From CAZWSX01 sp964636985 (GTDB lineage Bacteria; Planctomycetota; Planctomycetia; Pirellulales; Pirellulaceae): DNA of 31,822 nucleotides. Every line of letters starts with the position of its first letter. The first letter of the stretch is position 1. The position numbers and the translations under genes were made by a program. Under the pieces are notes generated by a model. The model did not search any database. It was not told the DNA's origin and was given only the letters and a program-made list of their open reading frames with translations. Below are positions 1 to 7,038 of the stretch, in pieces. Where the stretch lies: NCBI GenBank assembly GCA_964636985.1, contig CAZWSX010000049.1, positions 1 through 31,822 of the forward strand. The letters are read 5' to 3'.

Positions 1-1
1 C

Positions 2-949
2 GAACGCGATGGCACTCTTTACCTGCGCGATCTGAACAGCACCAACGGGACCTATATCAACGGCAAACCAGTGGTGGGCGAGGGAGCGCTTATGGTGAGC
101 GACCTCATCCAGTTCGCCGACGTCGCCTTCCGCCTTTCGCGGACCGCTACCGAACCTGCCGCGCACACGCTCAACAGCATTAACGACGCCTGCGACCGTG
201 CGCTAACCTTGGCACAGTTCGACCGCTTGATGGGCGAACGAGCCGTGATCCCTTACTTTCAACCCATTGTGACGCTGCCCGATCGCAAGACGACCGGCTA
301 CGAAATCCTGGGCCGCAGCAAGCTGTACGGCATGCAGACCCCCAAGGACATGTTCCTGGCGGCCTCGCAGTTGAATCTGGAAGCTGAGCTGAGCGCAATG
401 ATCCGCCTGGCGGGCGTCGAACTCGGCGCGAACTTACCGCACCAGTGTTCGCTGTACGTGAACACCCACCCGACCGAGATCGTGACCTGCGGCCTGCTGG
501 ATAGCCTGGCCGAGCTGCGCGAGAAGTTCCCACAACAGCAAGTGGTGCTGGAAGTTCACGAAGCGGCCGCCACCAGCGTCTCGATCATGAAGCAGCTCCG
601 CGAGGCTCTCACGTCGATCGACATGAAGCTCGCCTACGACGACTTCGGCGCCGGGCAATCGCGGCTGGTGGAACTGGCGACGGTGTCGCCCGACATCGTC
701 AAGTTCGACATGAAGTTGATCCGCGACATCGACCAGGCCCCGATGCGTCAGCAACAGATGCTGGCAACCCTCGTGCGAATGGTCCGCGAGATGGGAATCA
801 CCACGCTGGCCGAAGGCGTCGAAACCGAAGGCGAACACCACGTCATCGTCGACGTCGGCTTCGAAATGGCCCAAGGCTATCTATACGGCAAGCCCAACTC
901 GGTGGTTGGTACGGCTTCCGATCTGCAGGCCGGGCGGATCTTGGTTTAG
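2..949 (+). CDS. FHA-EAL domain signalling protein (5' partial)
   Basis: The gene enters the window already open, so its start lies upstream. The first ~45 visible residues are the end of a forkhead-associated domain, with the signature DLNSTNGTYINGK followed by the closing strands; FHA domains bind phosphothreonine peptides. Residues ~75-310 are an EAL domain, the fold of cyclic-di-GMP phosphodiesterases. The EAL triplet reads EIL (in GYEILGR), so its glutamate is kept. Other metal and catalytic positions are also visible: Asn in YVNTHP, Glu in LEVHE, the Asp pair in YDDFGAG, Lys in VKFDMK, Glu in AEGVETEGE and Gln in AQGYLYG. From family knowledge it should hydrolyse or sense c-di-GMP under control of a phosphorylated partner; activity is inferred, not shown. 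No signal peptide is visible in this part. It converges on the protease-nuclease gene. Confidence 0.9.
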   Translation, partial: ERDGTLYLRDLNSTNGTYINGKPVVGEGALMVSDLIQFADVAFRLSRTATEPAAHTLNSINDACDRALTLAQFDRLMGERAVIPYFQPIVTLPDRKTTGYEILGRSKLYGMQTPKDMFLAASQLNLEAELSAMIRLAGVELGANLPHQCSLYVNTHPTEIVTCGLLDSLAELREKFPQQQVVLEVHEAAATSVSIMKQLREALTSIDMKLAYDDFGAGQSRLVELATVSPDIVKFDMKLIRDIDQAPMRQQQMLATLVRMVREMGITTLAEGVETEGEHHVIVDVGFEMAQGYLYGKPNSVVGTASDLQAGRILV

Positions 950-962
950 CCCGCGAGCGGTG

Positions 963-980
963 CCGCGCCGAGATGCGCGG
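963..980. terminator. Possible hairpin between convergent genes
   Basis: A 6-bp GC stem (CCGCGC / GCGCGG) with a 6-nt loop lies 14 bases after the EAL stop and about 50 bases from the end of the convergent nuclease gene. Its place suits a shared terminator, but there is no clear T-run on either side, so this is weak. Confidence 0.25.
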
Positions 981-1026
981 TCCGCGTTCCCTTCATTCCT
1001 GCCTCTGTGCTCGCCCGCTGTGGGTC

Positions 1027-2913
1027 CTAGTACAACACGATGTCTTCGATCGTGTGAAGTTCGGTCACACTGTCGAATCCTTCCGTGTTCGCCCGCGCGT
1101 CTGCGTCCTTGAGATCGCCGAACGAGAGCCCGGTGATCTCCTCGACCTTGCGAATTGAAACCTGGAAAGTTCGATAGGCGCCGAAGGCGAATTCGATGTC
1201 GCCGAGGAATTGCCCCTGACTGAGCACGTACGCCGTCGCTGAAAGCTTTCCGTCGTCCCGAACGTTCGCCACCACTTTCCAGTACTCTTCTGGAATAAGA
1301 GTTCCGCGATACGAGACGCCGCTGTCGTTCAGAACGGGGCCCGTAAATACGGTTACCTTCAAATCGCGATTGTCGGTGTTATCCAGGATATAGTCTTCCA
1401 GCCCCGCCCATTGAGTTTTGCCTTGATTGAGCAGCGCATGCTGCGGGCAGGAATTGGTGTAGTGGAAAGTATCTTCCTGGGCGAGGAGCGCTTCGTCGTC
1501 GTCTCCCCAAACCGGATCGAGCCGCCGCACCTGGTGGCCGCGATCGAGGTTGTTCCCCTTGTAAAGCGAGTTGCCCAGTTGAGCTGACTCGGGAATGCGG
1601 GGATCGAACCGCCAAACATCGCGCTCGCGTCGCGGGCGAGACAACGATTCGCCATCGATATTGACCGCGGTGAAGTACGGCATCTTGCGCGATTTGCTCA
1701 TCACGAGCGAAAAGTGAGTGTACTTCAATTCAGGCGAACCCTTGGTGGGACCGACGGTTTGCCGAAGGATATCGCTGGAGCGACGTCCGCTCACGCTTGG
1801 GAGCGCGACGAAAAGCTCGTCATCGCCCAGAAAGTCTGGCTGATAGCCGGCGCGGTCCGCGTACGATTGGGGCGAAGCGGTCGCCTCCGGTTGGGCTTCT
1901 CTAGCGGATGCTCGGGTGCCCCCGGAAAGGACGCGACGAATTGCTTCAACGCGAACGGCGAAGTTCGAGACTTCGAATCGTCCGCCAAAATGAAGGCCGA
2001 TGGCGCTCCCCGAGGCGGGGTCGACAATCACGGAACCGGAATTTCCGCCCAGTGTCGAACAGTCGTGTTTGAATACCAGCGCGTCCGAGTTGCCATCGCG
2101 CTGGATCTTCCCGGGGGCGAGCCGCTTTTTCTCGTAGATATCCCTGAAGATGGAGCGAGCGGCGTCCGGATCGTTTCGGCGATCATCCCGGGCGGGGTAT
2201 CCCGTCACGAAGATGAAGTCCGACTCGGGCTCGCTGGACTGGGCCAGCGGGATCGGCGTGCGATTCAAGGCCTGCTTGAGCCTTAAGACGGCCATGTCCG
2301 GCTGGCCAGGCGCATCGGGAGCGATGAATAGAACCCGGTCGACTTCGACAGGGTCCTCGCCGGCAACGTTGAACTCTTCTTTGAAGTCGATGCTCACGTT
2401 CATTTGCCCGCCGTTGGTACCCGGACGGAAGACAAAACCTCCGCCCGACTGCCGAGCAAATTCGTTCGCGACGTGGCGATTCGTCACGATCATGTCTGGG
2501 CCAACGAGCCAACCCGTTCCGACCCAACTCAGCGAAGGGTGCCCTTGCAATTCGACGCGTCCAACACACTTGAGAATGTCCTTGAGGTCTCCATTAGTCA
2601 ACCGAAGCCGGTCCTTCCACACCTGCTGATCCGCAGGGATGACCATGGCGTCGTTCTGGATGAGAAAGGAGGGCCGGCCATGCCGAAGAATGATCGCTTC
2701 CGTCATCGCCGCGGCATCCGAATCATCGGGAACGGCGCCCGACTCAGCAAAAGTCGTGAACGACCTTCTCAAGGTGGCCGTATCGACCTCGACCCCTTCG
2801 AGGCCGGAATATGGACGGCGTCCGCGGACTGCGCTTTCGATTTCGTCCATCAGGTCCGAGTCATGACGAATGTCTTCTAGGACTGTGGAATTCAGCTCAG
2901 ATAAACGTTGCAT
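1027..2913 (-). CDS. Trypsin-like protease fused to NUC1 (DNA/RNA non-specific) endonuclease
   Basis: This 628-residue protein has no signal peptide, so a cytoplasmic location is inferred. Residues ~1-120 are a helical leader I do not recognise. Residues ~125-330 are a trypsin-like peptidase: GTGWLVG, then TNRHV (His147), PDMAVL (Asp206) and LGGNSGS (Ser292), which is a complete catalytic triad. A linker rich in Ala, Pro, Glu and Ser (~335-355) follows. Residues ~395-600 are a DNA/RNA non-specific endonuclease of the NUC1 type, with the DRGH motif (His460) and the metal-binding Asn in NQGKTQWAGLEDY (Asn496). Both active sites look intact. The start follows a strong AGGAGG site. In conflict systems trypsin-like modules often act as proteolytic switches or effectors, so a zymogen-like nuclease released by proteolysis is an attractive but unproven model. 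A secreted nutrient-scavenging role is less likely without an export signal. Confidence 0.9.
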   Translation of the reverse strand: MQRLSELNSTVLEDIRHDSDLMDEIESAVRGRRPYSGLEGVEVDTATLRRSFTTFAESGAVPDDSDAAAMTEAIILRHGRPSFLIQNDAMVIPADQQVWKDRLRLTNGDLKDILKCVGRVELQGHPSLSWVGTGWLVGPDMIVTNRHVANEFARQSGGGFVFRPGTNGGQMNVSIDFKEEFNVAGEDPVEVDRVLFIAPDAPGQPDMAVLRLKQALNRTPIPLAQSSEPESDFIFVTGYPARDDRRNDPDAARSIFRDIYEKKRLAPGKIQRDGNSDALVFKHDCSTLGGNSGSVIVDPASGSAIGLHFGGRFEVSNFAVRVEAIRRVLSGGTRASAREAQPEATASPQSYADRAGYQPDFLGDDELFVALPSVSGRRSSDILRQTVGPTKGSPELKYTHFSLVMSKSRKMPYFTAVNIDGESLSRPRRERDVWRFDPRIPESAQLGNSLYKGNNLDRGHQVRRLDPVWGDDDEALLAQEDTFHYTNSCPQHALLNQGKTQWAGLEDYILDNTDNRDLKVTVFTGPVLNDSGVSYRGTLIPEEYWKVVANVRDDGKLSATAYVLSQGQFLGDIEFAFGAYRTFQVSIRKVEEITGLSFGDLKDADARANTEGFDSVTELHTIEDIVLY

Positions 2914-2920
2914 CTGGAGT

Positions 2921-2927
2921 TCCTCCT
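2921..2927 (-). promoter_or_regulatory. Strong Shine-Dalgarno of the protease-nuclease gene
   Basis: On the minus strand AGGAGGA lies seven bases before the ATG at 2913. It is one of the best ribosome sites in the window and fixes that start. It overlaps the stop of the small upstream reading frame, which would allow translational coupling. Confidence 0.7.
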
Positions 2928-3123
2928 AGCGGTTGCGGAGATTTCGGATCGATGTGCGTTCTCGCGCATGACGTCGCACGATGGCCACCGGAACGAACTG
3001 GTTGACAGACCCTGTGTCATTTCCCAGCGCAGGTGATTCTTCCGCCGCCGCTTTCGCTCCTCCATAGTCCAAACGGACTAACACGCCAGGTTCATGTTTC
3101 AGCCGGGGCGCCCTGAGCTTCAC
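2926..3123 (-). CDS. Possible small ORF upstream of protease-nuclease
   Basis: A 65-codon frame opens with GTG at 3123 and ends 12 bases before the nuclease ATG; its TAG overlaps the nuclease ribosome site. The product is basic, with an Ala/Glu-rich middle and an Arg-rich tail (VRRHARERTSIRNLRNR). I recognise no family, and no good Shine-Dalgarno precedes the GTG. The position fits a co-translated partner or leader peptide of the protease-nuclease. It may equally be chance coding in GC-rich DNA. If it is not a gene, the gap 2914-3250 holds only the nuclease ribosome site and presumably divergent promoters. Confidence 0.3.
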   Translation of the reverse strand: MKLRAPRLKHEPGVLVRLDYGGAKAAAEESPALGNDTGSVNQFVPVAIVRRHARERTSIRNLRNR

Positions 3124-3250
3124 TTAGGGCCAGAAGTTGGCACAGCGCGTGCTTTCAAGAGCGAAGGTCATCCACTTCGTTGGTTTGGCCACCGATCTGG
3201 TCCGTTGCTTCGCCGCCCGCCGACATCTTTTGCTAAGGACCTGACAGAAA

Positions 3251-3685
3251 ATGCTCAGCGATCGAGTCTTCGTGCCAGCGCGTCCCCTGCGGCCGTTGCC
3301 GCCAGTTAACCCCTATGCGGCTGGCGCCTGCGAAGATGTCGTCGTGCTTGACGACGATCCGAACAGTCCCTTCGTCTATTGGACGATTGGCATCGTGGTT
3401 ACTTCGGTCTCGCTGACGGTTGCCGCCGGCCAATATCTCGGAATTGCACTCTATCAGTACGGCGACTCGTCGCTTCATGGATGGTCGGCGCCAGCTCCCT
3501 TTTGGATCGTGGGCGGCCTGTCGGGCATCGTCTTCTCATTCCTGTACGCTTCGTATCGGAAACAGCAACCCCAAGATTGGGAGCGGTGCGCTTCACGAGC
3601 GTTTTCGACCACCAGCATGATCGTGTTGCCGGGGCATGTCGGGGTGTTGCTCATATACTTGTTGATTTGTGCTGCGCTACACTAA
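3251..3685 (+). CDS. Small membrane protein with NPYxx motif (array member 1)
   Basis: This 144-residue protein has a cytosolic-type Pro-rich leader containing NPYAAG (residues ~20-25), then about three hydrophobic segments (~42-65, ~80-100, ~120-142). The ATG follows AAGGA at 3235-3239. It opens a run of five small membrane-protein genes in the same direction. The next gene's ATG lies only 10 bases after its stop, so co-transcription is likely. Outside the NPY motif its sequence differs clearly from the other four. I know no function for it. Confidence 0.75.
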   Translation: MLSDRVFVPARPLRPLPPVNPYAAGACEDVVVLDDDPNSPFVYWTIGIVVTSVSLTVAAGQYLGIALYQYGDSSLHGWSAPAPFWIVGGLSGIVFSFLYASYRKQQPQDWERCASRAFSTTSMIVLPGHVGVLLIYLLICAALH

Positions 3686-3695
3686 GGCCGTCAAG

Positions 3696-4133
3696 ATGAA
3701 TGCGCCAGATTCAGCCAACGAGACGCCCCAAGGTGACGACTCGAAGAACCCTTACACGTCACCGAGCAAGGCCGCTTCGGGCGAGGCGCCGCGATCGCCC
3801 CAGGTCGAGCGCCGGCACCCAGTGCTTTCGATTCTCGGTTGGCTATTGGCCGTCGCCTTGACGGCGGGCACGGCCTGTTTTGTTTTTCTGAGCGCACTTC
3901 TCGTCAGCAATTTGACGTGGGAGCAAAACTTCGTCGCCTACGCAATTTCGATCGGCCTTGGTTATTGCATCGTTTTCGCGATCATTTTCGCCGTTATGCT
4001 CGTGGTGGTCCGCCGTGAGCGCCCCTTTCGATGGTTGCATGTGCTCCCAGCGGTGCTGTGGACCCAGGCCTTCTTTGCGGCCTGCGAGTTCTTGTTTTTC
4101 ATCATGTGCTCCGTGGCAGTGCGGTCCCGCTAG
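3696..4133 (+). CDS. Small membrane protein with NPYTSP motif (array member 2)
   Basis: The product is 145 residues from the ATG at 3696, which has AAGG about nine bases upstream; an in-frame GTG at 3669 overlaps the previous gene and is less likely. A polar leader carries NPYTSP, then RRHPVLSILGW leads into the first hydrophobic segment. Two further hydrophobic stretches follow, ending with LPAVLWTQAFFAACEF. It is a clear paralogue of the next gene: both have RRHPxLSxxGWxLAV after the NPY leader and LPAVLWT near the end. Function unknown; a multi-pass inner-membrane protein is inferred. Confidence 0.75.
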   Translation: MNAPDSANETPQGDDSKNPYTSPSKAASGEAPRSPQVERRHPVLSILGWLLAVALTAGTACFVFLSALLVSNLTWEQNFVAYAISIGLGYCIVFAIIFAVMLVVVRRERPFRWLHVLPAVLWTQAFFAACEFLFFIMCSVAVRSR

Positions 4134-4146
4134 CTGGTGATGCAAA

Positions 4147-4545
4147 ATGACTGACGCTCAAACCAACCCCTACGAGTCACCCGAGGAACCCGCGCCGCTG
4201 CCGGCCACGGGTCCCTCGGGGCTGCCTATCGTTCGGCGACATCCGTTCCTGTCGGCGATTGGTTGGATCTTGGCCGTCGTGGGAATTGCGGCTACAGGTG
4301 GCTTTGTCTACCTATCGGTCCTGCTGTTCAATCTGTATCACTTCGATCACTGGATGGGGCTTTTAGCGATCTTCGCCTTCACAACCGCCTTTGGGACTTT
4401 AGCCGGTGCGATGTTCGTCTTTTTGGGAAAGGTGAGGCCCAAGGAGAATCGTTGGGCGAATCTATTGCCGGCCGTTCTTTGGACCGTGGCACTATTTATC
4501 GCAGGCGAGGTGACGTTCCTCACGGTATGCACGATGATGAGTTAG
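4147..4545 (+). CDS. Small membrane protein with NPYESP motif (array member 3)
   Basis: This 132-residue protein begins 13 bases after the preceding stop. NPYESP is at residues ~7-12, followed by RRHPFLSAIGWILAV, three hydrophobic segments and LLPAVLWTVALFIAGE. It shares these blocks with array member 2, so the two most likely arose by tandem duplication and then diverged. There is no recognisable catalytic motif. It probably sits in the cytoplasmic membrane with its NPY leader on the cytoplasmic side; this topology is inferred from the Arg pair before the first helix. Confidence 0.75.
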   Translation: MTDAQTNPYESPEEPAPLPATGPSGLPIVRRHPFLSAIGWILAVVGIAATGGFVYLSVLLFNLYHFDHWMGLLAIFAFTTAFGTLAGAMFVFLGKVRPKENRWANLLPAVLWTVALFIAGEVTFLTVCTMMS

Positions 4546-4602
4546 GATCGCATCGATGAACTGTGACGAGAAACGACGAACAGCGCTGCCCGAGCCAATG
4601 AA

Positions 4603-5016
4603 GTGAACGCAACGCCTGCCAATTCGTCACCCTTTCCTGCGGCTGAGTCGCCGGACCGCAATCCGTACGCGCCGCCTCAAGGTCGAGCGGAAGCGGCTGT
4701 TGATTATCAACGGCCGCTCCGAGTTGGTTGGCTGGCTCAGCTGGTCGGTTTCTTGACCGCCGCCGGGGCATGCATGTTCTTAGGGCCGTTCTTTCCGCCG
4801 TTGCTTGGCTTCGAAGCCGCTTGGGTTTGCGGCGCGCTGTTCGGTGGTCTCGTGATGTACAAACTGGCTGCCACTGGCCCTCCTGTTAATTCATTCGAAC
4901 GAACCAGATTGATCGGCCGAACTCTAGGCGCGTCGTTGGTGCTCTTCGTGGTTGTTCCGCTCTCCTTTTGGTTCGTAATTTTTTTGACCGGTTTCGGAGC
5001 GTTGCCGTTTAGGTAG
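4603..5016 (+). CDS. Small membrane protein with NPYAPP motif (array member 4)
   Basis: The product is 137 residues from a GTG start. The leader reads MNATPANSSPFPAAES and then RNPYAPPQGR. Three hydrophobic segments follow, with short loops containing PPVNSFERTRL. It is a paralogue of the next gene: both share the MNxxPxNxSPFP opening, the NPYAxPQxR block and a GGLxMY motif in the second helix. That shared opening supports the GTG start. Function unknown. Confidence 0.7.
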   Translation: MNATPANSSPFPAAESPDRNPYAPPQGRAEAAVDYQRPLRVGWLAQLVGFLTAAGACMFLGPFFPPLLGFEAAWVCGALFGGLVMYKLAATGPPVNSFERTRLIGRTLGASLVLFVVVPLSFWFVIFLTGFGALPFR

Positions 5017-5055
5017 AACGCCACGTCCTATGTGAGATCCTCCCGAGTCATCGCC

Positions 5056-5484
5056 GTGAACACTCCGCCCGGCAATCCGTCGCCTTTTCCCGAATCGGGT
5101 CCAACCTCGACCGATGCGCCCGAGGACAATCCGTATGCCTCGCCTCAAAATCGCGTCGAAGTGTCACCACCGAACGTCTCTGCTCGATTGGGTTGCCTGG
5201 ATCAAATTTTCGGATTGGTGGCGACCATTGTGGCATTCGTCGCCTTGGAAGGGATTTTCCAATGTGGTGGCGTTACCCTTGCCCCGGTCACATGGCTTGT
5301 TGCCGCTGCGGTGGGTGGCCTCGCCATGTATTCGATCGTTGCCAGCCGGCGTCCTCTCGAACCTTCCGAACAACAGGTGTTGTTTCGTCGCGCTATCCTT
5401 ACTTCCGCAATTATTTTTATTGGCCTTCCATTGTCCCTGGTCCTGGCGATAGGTGTATTCTGTCTCGCAGCCTCTACTAGTTAA
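5056..5484 (+). CDS. Small membrane protein with NPYASP motif (array member 5)
   Basis: I chose the GTG at 5056, giving 142 residues, because the protein then opens MNTPPGNPSPFPES and matches array member 4; an in-frame GTG at 5032 would add eight residues. NPYASPQNR follows, then three or four hydrophobic segments with GGLAMYSIV in the middle. The stop lies 10 bases before the ATG of the radical SAM gene, so the array and that gene are probably one transcript. Function unknown. Confidence 0.7.
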   Translation: MNTPPGNPSPFPESGPTSTDAPEDNPYASPQNRVEVSPPNVSARLGCLDQIFGLVATIVAFVALEGIFQCGGVTLAPVTWLVAAAVGGLAMYSIVASRRPLEPSEQQVLFRRAILTSAIIFIGLPLSLVLAIGVFCLAASTS

Positions 5485-5494
5485 GAAAATCCCC

Positions 5495-6967
5495 ATGCCC
5501 CATCGCGATTACAGCCACCTTGGCAATACGCAGAGCCTTTGCCCCGAATGCATGGCCGTCGTGCCGGCCAAAATCATTGCTAAAGGCAAGCGGGTTTACT
5601 TCCGCAAAAAGTGCCCCACGCACGGCGAGCGGGACGACTTTGTCTGCTCCGATCGGGCGTACTACGATCGGCTCGAATACATCTTGCCGGCCAAGATGCC
5701 GGTGCAATTTGGGATCGAGCCTGATAAAGGTTGCCCGCTCGATTGCGGGCTGTGTACCGAGCATGAGCAGCACTCGTGTGTGGGTATCGTCGAGTTGACC
5801 GACGGCTGCAATCTGTCGTGCCCGATGTGTTATGCCTCGAGCGGCCCGGGCAAAAAGCATCGTTCGCTCGACGAGATCAAAGCCGCCATCGATCGGCTGG
5901 TCGAAGTCGAAGGGCAACCGGAAATCCTGCAACTCTCCGGCGGCGAGCCGACGATCCATCCGCAGTTCGAAGAGGTGCTCGCTTACGCGCTGTCGCGCCC
6001 GATCGACTTCGTGATGATCAACACCAACGGGATTCGCCTGGCCAAAGACGAAAAGCTCGTCGACTTGATCGGCCAGCATCGCGATCGCGTCGAAATCTAC
6101 TTTCAGATGGATGGGCTCGACGACAAAGTGAACGTCGCGTTGCGAGGAGAGCCGCTACTCGACGCCAAGCTCAACGCGATCGAAGCCTTGGGAAAGCGCG
6201 ATATCCACACCACCCTGGTCGCGGCGGTGCAAACCGACGTCAACGTCGACCAGATCGGGCGGCTCGTGCAGTTCGGAGTCGAGCGCCCGTGGATCACCGG
6301 CATCAGCTTCCAACCAGCGACTTATTCCGGCCGGCACGTTTTGCCCGACGAGTTGGAGCGGCGGGTGACGTTCCCCGATGTCATCCGCGGCGTGGCCGAG
6401 CAGACGGACGGAATGTTCGGCATCGACGACTTCCTCCCCCTGCCCTGCGCGCATCCCAATTGCCACAGCGTGTCGTTGGCGTGGCGAACGGATGGCAAGG
6501 CACTTCCGCTCACCCGCTTCATCGACGCTAAAGCCAACTTCGATCTGCTGGCCAACGGCCTGACGTTTACGCGCGACAAGTCGAAGGACCTGATCCGCCA
6601 GTACCTGGCACGGCAGGCTTGCTGCGGCCCGGGCGGCTGTGCACCGAGTGATTGCGGGCCGAGTGATGGTACCGTCGCATCAACCAATGGAGATTTAACG
6701 GTCGTACCGCTGGGAGGAGCCGCCGATCCCGAGCGGTTTTTCGAACAAGTGCTGGCCAAAGCGATTGGGTCGGAGGGAATTTTCCGGATCACCGTGACCT
6801 CCTTTCTGGATGTGTACAACTTCGATGTCCGACGGGTCATGAAGTGCTGCACACACCACGTTTTGCCTAGCGGGCACGTTATTCCGTTTTGTGCGTACAA
6901 CGTGCTCTACCGTCCCGGTTACGTTCCTTTACCGGAATTAACCCTGGCGAAACTCTCTTCGGTTTGA
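5495..6967 (+). CDS. COG1964-type radical SAM protein, related to tetraether lipid synthase (Tes)
   Basis: The product is 490 residues from the ATG at 5495. Four cysteines at residues 16, 19, 40 and 51 (CPEC ... KKCPTHGE ... C) form a rubredoxin-like site. C80/C84/C87/C95 (GCPLDCGLC ... C) are a second cluster site. C105/C109/C112 (CNLSCPMC) are the radical SAM CX3CX2C motif, followed by LQLSGGEPTIHP. More cysteines lie near the end (ACCGPGGC, MKCCTHH, IPFCAYN). This many-cluster layout is that of the family containing archaeal Tes, which joins lipid chains by radical C-C coupling. Other members of the group act on different or unknown substrates, so lipid chemistry is an inference. The Cys-rich insert ACCGPGGCAPSDCGPSD is notable. 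The gene follows the five small membrane proteins directly. Confidence 0.85.
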   Translation: MPHRDYSHLGNTQSLCPECMAVVPAKIIAKGKRVYFRKKCPTHGERDDFVCSDRAYYDRLEYILPAKMPVQFGIEPDKGCPLDCGLCTEHEQHSCVGIVELTDGCNLSCPMCYASSGPGKKHRSLDEIKAAIDRLVEVEGQPEILQLSGGEPTIHPQFEEVLAYALSRPIDFVMINTNGIRLAKDEKLVDLIGQHRDRVEIYFQMDGLDDKVNVALRGEPLLDAKLNAIEALGKRDIHTTLVAAVQTDVNVDQIGRLVQFGVERPWITGISFQPATYSGRHVLPDELERRVTFPDVIRGVAEQTDGMFGIDDFLPLPCAHPNCHSVSLAWRTDGKALPLTRFIDAKANFDLLANGLTFTRDKSKDLIRQYLARQACCGPGGCAPSDCGPSDGTVASTNGDLTVVPLGGAADPERFFEQVLAKAIGSEGIFRITVTSFLDVYNFDVRRVMKCCTHHVLPSGHVIPFCAYNVLYRPGYVPLPELTLAKLSSV

Positions 6968-7038
6968 CCGGGAATTCGTCACGGACGAAGATATCGGTAT
7001 CTACGGAAGAGACAGGCGGCACCTGCGAGCGTCCCACT

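Noticed and set aside
1714..2286. A 190-codon open frame antisense to the protease-nuclease gene
   Set aside because: It overlaps the protease domain with intact catalytic residues on the other strand and has no ribosome site.
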